From Ectopseudomonas composti (lineage in GTDB: Bacteria; Pseudomonadota; Gammaproteobacteria; Pseudomonadales; Pseudomonadaceae): 6,291 bases of DNA. Below, piece after piece: positions 5,784 to 6,291 of the stretch. Position 1 is the stretch's first letter. Every line of letters begins with the position of its first letter. Both the position numbers and the translations under genes were made by a program. The stretch is from positions 1 to 6,291 of the forward strand of contig CAMPIF010000268.1 in assembly GCA_946886245.1 (NCBI GenBank), given 5' to 3'. The notes below the pieces were generated by a model, which was not told the DNA's origin, searched no databases, and worked only from the letters and a program-made list of their open reading frames with translations.

Positions 5784-6291
5784 ATGACGGGTAAGGACAA
5801 CGACGCAAACGCGGCAACCTCGCTACCGCCCAAGGAGGCGCCGGAGTCGCTGGAGCTGCGCGCCAAGCCTCGCCCGGTTACCCGCCTCAACCCACGCATG
5901 CTGGCGGTAGTGGTGGGCGGCCTATCGGCTGCGGTACTAGGAGCCATGCTGTGGTCGCTGCAACCGCAGCAGCGCCGCCAGGGCGCCGAGCCGAACGAGC
6001 TATACAACGTCGACCGAGTGGCACGCTCCGAGGGGCTGGAGCAGTTGCCGGGAGACTACTCGCAGCTGCCGCCTCCCCCTGCACCCGAGGTGCCGCAATT
6101 GGGGCCGCCGCTGCCCGGCGATCTGGGCGGGCCAATCCTCAGGGCCGAACAGCAAGCGCAAGGTTATGGAAATGGGCCAGATGCCGCCGAAGCAGAGCGC
6201 CTGGCCCTGCTCAAAGAAGCTGAGGAAGCAGCGCAGTCCTCGGTATTTTTCCAGACCAGCAGCGCGCGGAATTCGAATATCGCATCTGGTG
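5784..6291 (+). CDS. trbI: TrbI, VirB10-like envelope-spanning core protein (3'-truncated by window edge)
   Basis: This protein bridges the inner and outer membranes and, with TrbG, forms the core channel; in the VirB10 family it relays ATPase-driven changes to the outer-membrane pore. The frame stays open to the end of the window, so only 169 residues are seen of roughly 420-460 usual. The cytoplasmic N-terminus contains ESLELRAKPRPVTRLN at about 21-36. One membrane span follows at about 39-58 (MLAVVVGGLSAAVLGAML). Next come the periplasmic segment ELYNVDRVARSEGLEQLPGDY and a Pro-rich stretch at about 96-118 with PPPPAPEVP. A Glu/Ala-rich helix then leads into SSVFFQTSS. The C-terminal beta-barrel domain lies beyond the edge. 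ATG 5784 is chosen from ribosome-site spacing; ATG 5778 would add Met-Ser. The gap to trbG is 2 bases. Confidence 0.92.
   Translation, partial: MTGKDNDANAATSLPPKEAPESLELRAKPRPVTRLNPRMLAVVVGGLSAAVLGAMLWSLQPQQRRQGAEPNELYNVDRVARSEGLEQLPGDYSQLPPPPAPEVPQLGPPLPGDLGGPILRAEQQAQGYGNGPDAAEAERLALLKEAEEAAQSSVFFQTSSARNSNIASG

Noticed and set aside
5651..6135. Overlapping minus-strand ORFs opposite the trbG end and trbI
   Set aside because: The translations are Arg/Ala/Pro-rich without motifs. The plus strand encodes recognisable TrbG and TrbI sequence throughout.
1..6291. CRISPR array, tRNA/rRNA, insertion sequence, internal promoter or terminator
   Set aside because: I saw no repeat-spacer array, RNA gene, transposase or IS ends, or hairpin followed by a T-run. 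Coding sequence is continuous, with gaps of at most 12 bases.

Overview
The window is one uninterrupted, plus-strand segment of a P-type (Trb, RP4-like) mating-pair-formation operon. It encodes most of the membrane channel of a conjugative type IV secretion system (T4SS). The gene order is trbE (5' end outside the window), trbJ, a 61-codon lipoprotein gene in the trbK position, trbL, trbF, trbG and trbI (3' end outside the window). The high GC content, strong G/C bias at third codon positions and the protein sequences suggest a Gammaproteobacterium such as Pseudomonas, or a related Betaproteobacterium. The order trbE-J-(K)-L-F-G-I without trbH resembles chromosomal integrative and conjugative elements of the Tn4371 type more than the IncP plasmids. 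No integrase, relaxase or origin is visible, so ICE versus plasmid cannot be settled here.

Layout: 1-1992 is the TrbE/VirB4 ATPase. 1989-2723 is the periplasmic VirB5-like TrbJ. 2736-2921 is a small lipoprotein, a candidate for the entry-exclusion protein TrbK. 2918-4078 is the polytopic inner-membrane TrbL (VirB6-like). 4091-4798 is the bitopic TrbF (VirB8-like). 4795-5781 is TrbG (VirB9-like), which carries a lipobox. 5784-6291 is the N-terminal part of TrbI (VirB10-like). There is no gap above 12 bases, so no internal promoter or terminator is expected and none was seen. Junctions are either 4-base ATGA stop/start overlaps (trbE/trbJ, trbK/trbL, trbF/trbG) or 2-12 base gaps with a strong Shine-Dalgarno sequence on or beside the preceding stop codon. 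This is the pattern of a translationally coupled single transcript.

How the parts work together, from knowledge of the family: TrbE powers pilus assembly and substrate transfer from the cytoplasmic face. TrbL and TrbF form the inner-membrane platform, and TrbI bridges the inner and outer membranes. TrbG forms the outer-membrane collar with TrbI. TrbJ is a secreted, minor-pilin-type component. The TrbK-like lipoprotein probably stops redundant transfer into cells that already carry the element. The trbB, trbC and trbD genes would be expected upstream.

I do not see an undescribed system here. The points most worth checking are the small, divergent lipoprotein and the lipobox on TrbG in an operon where trbH is missing between trbG and trbI.
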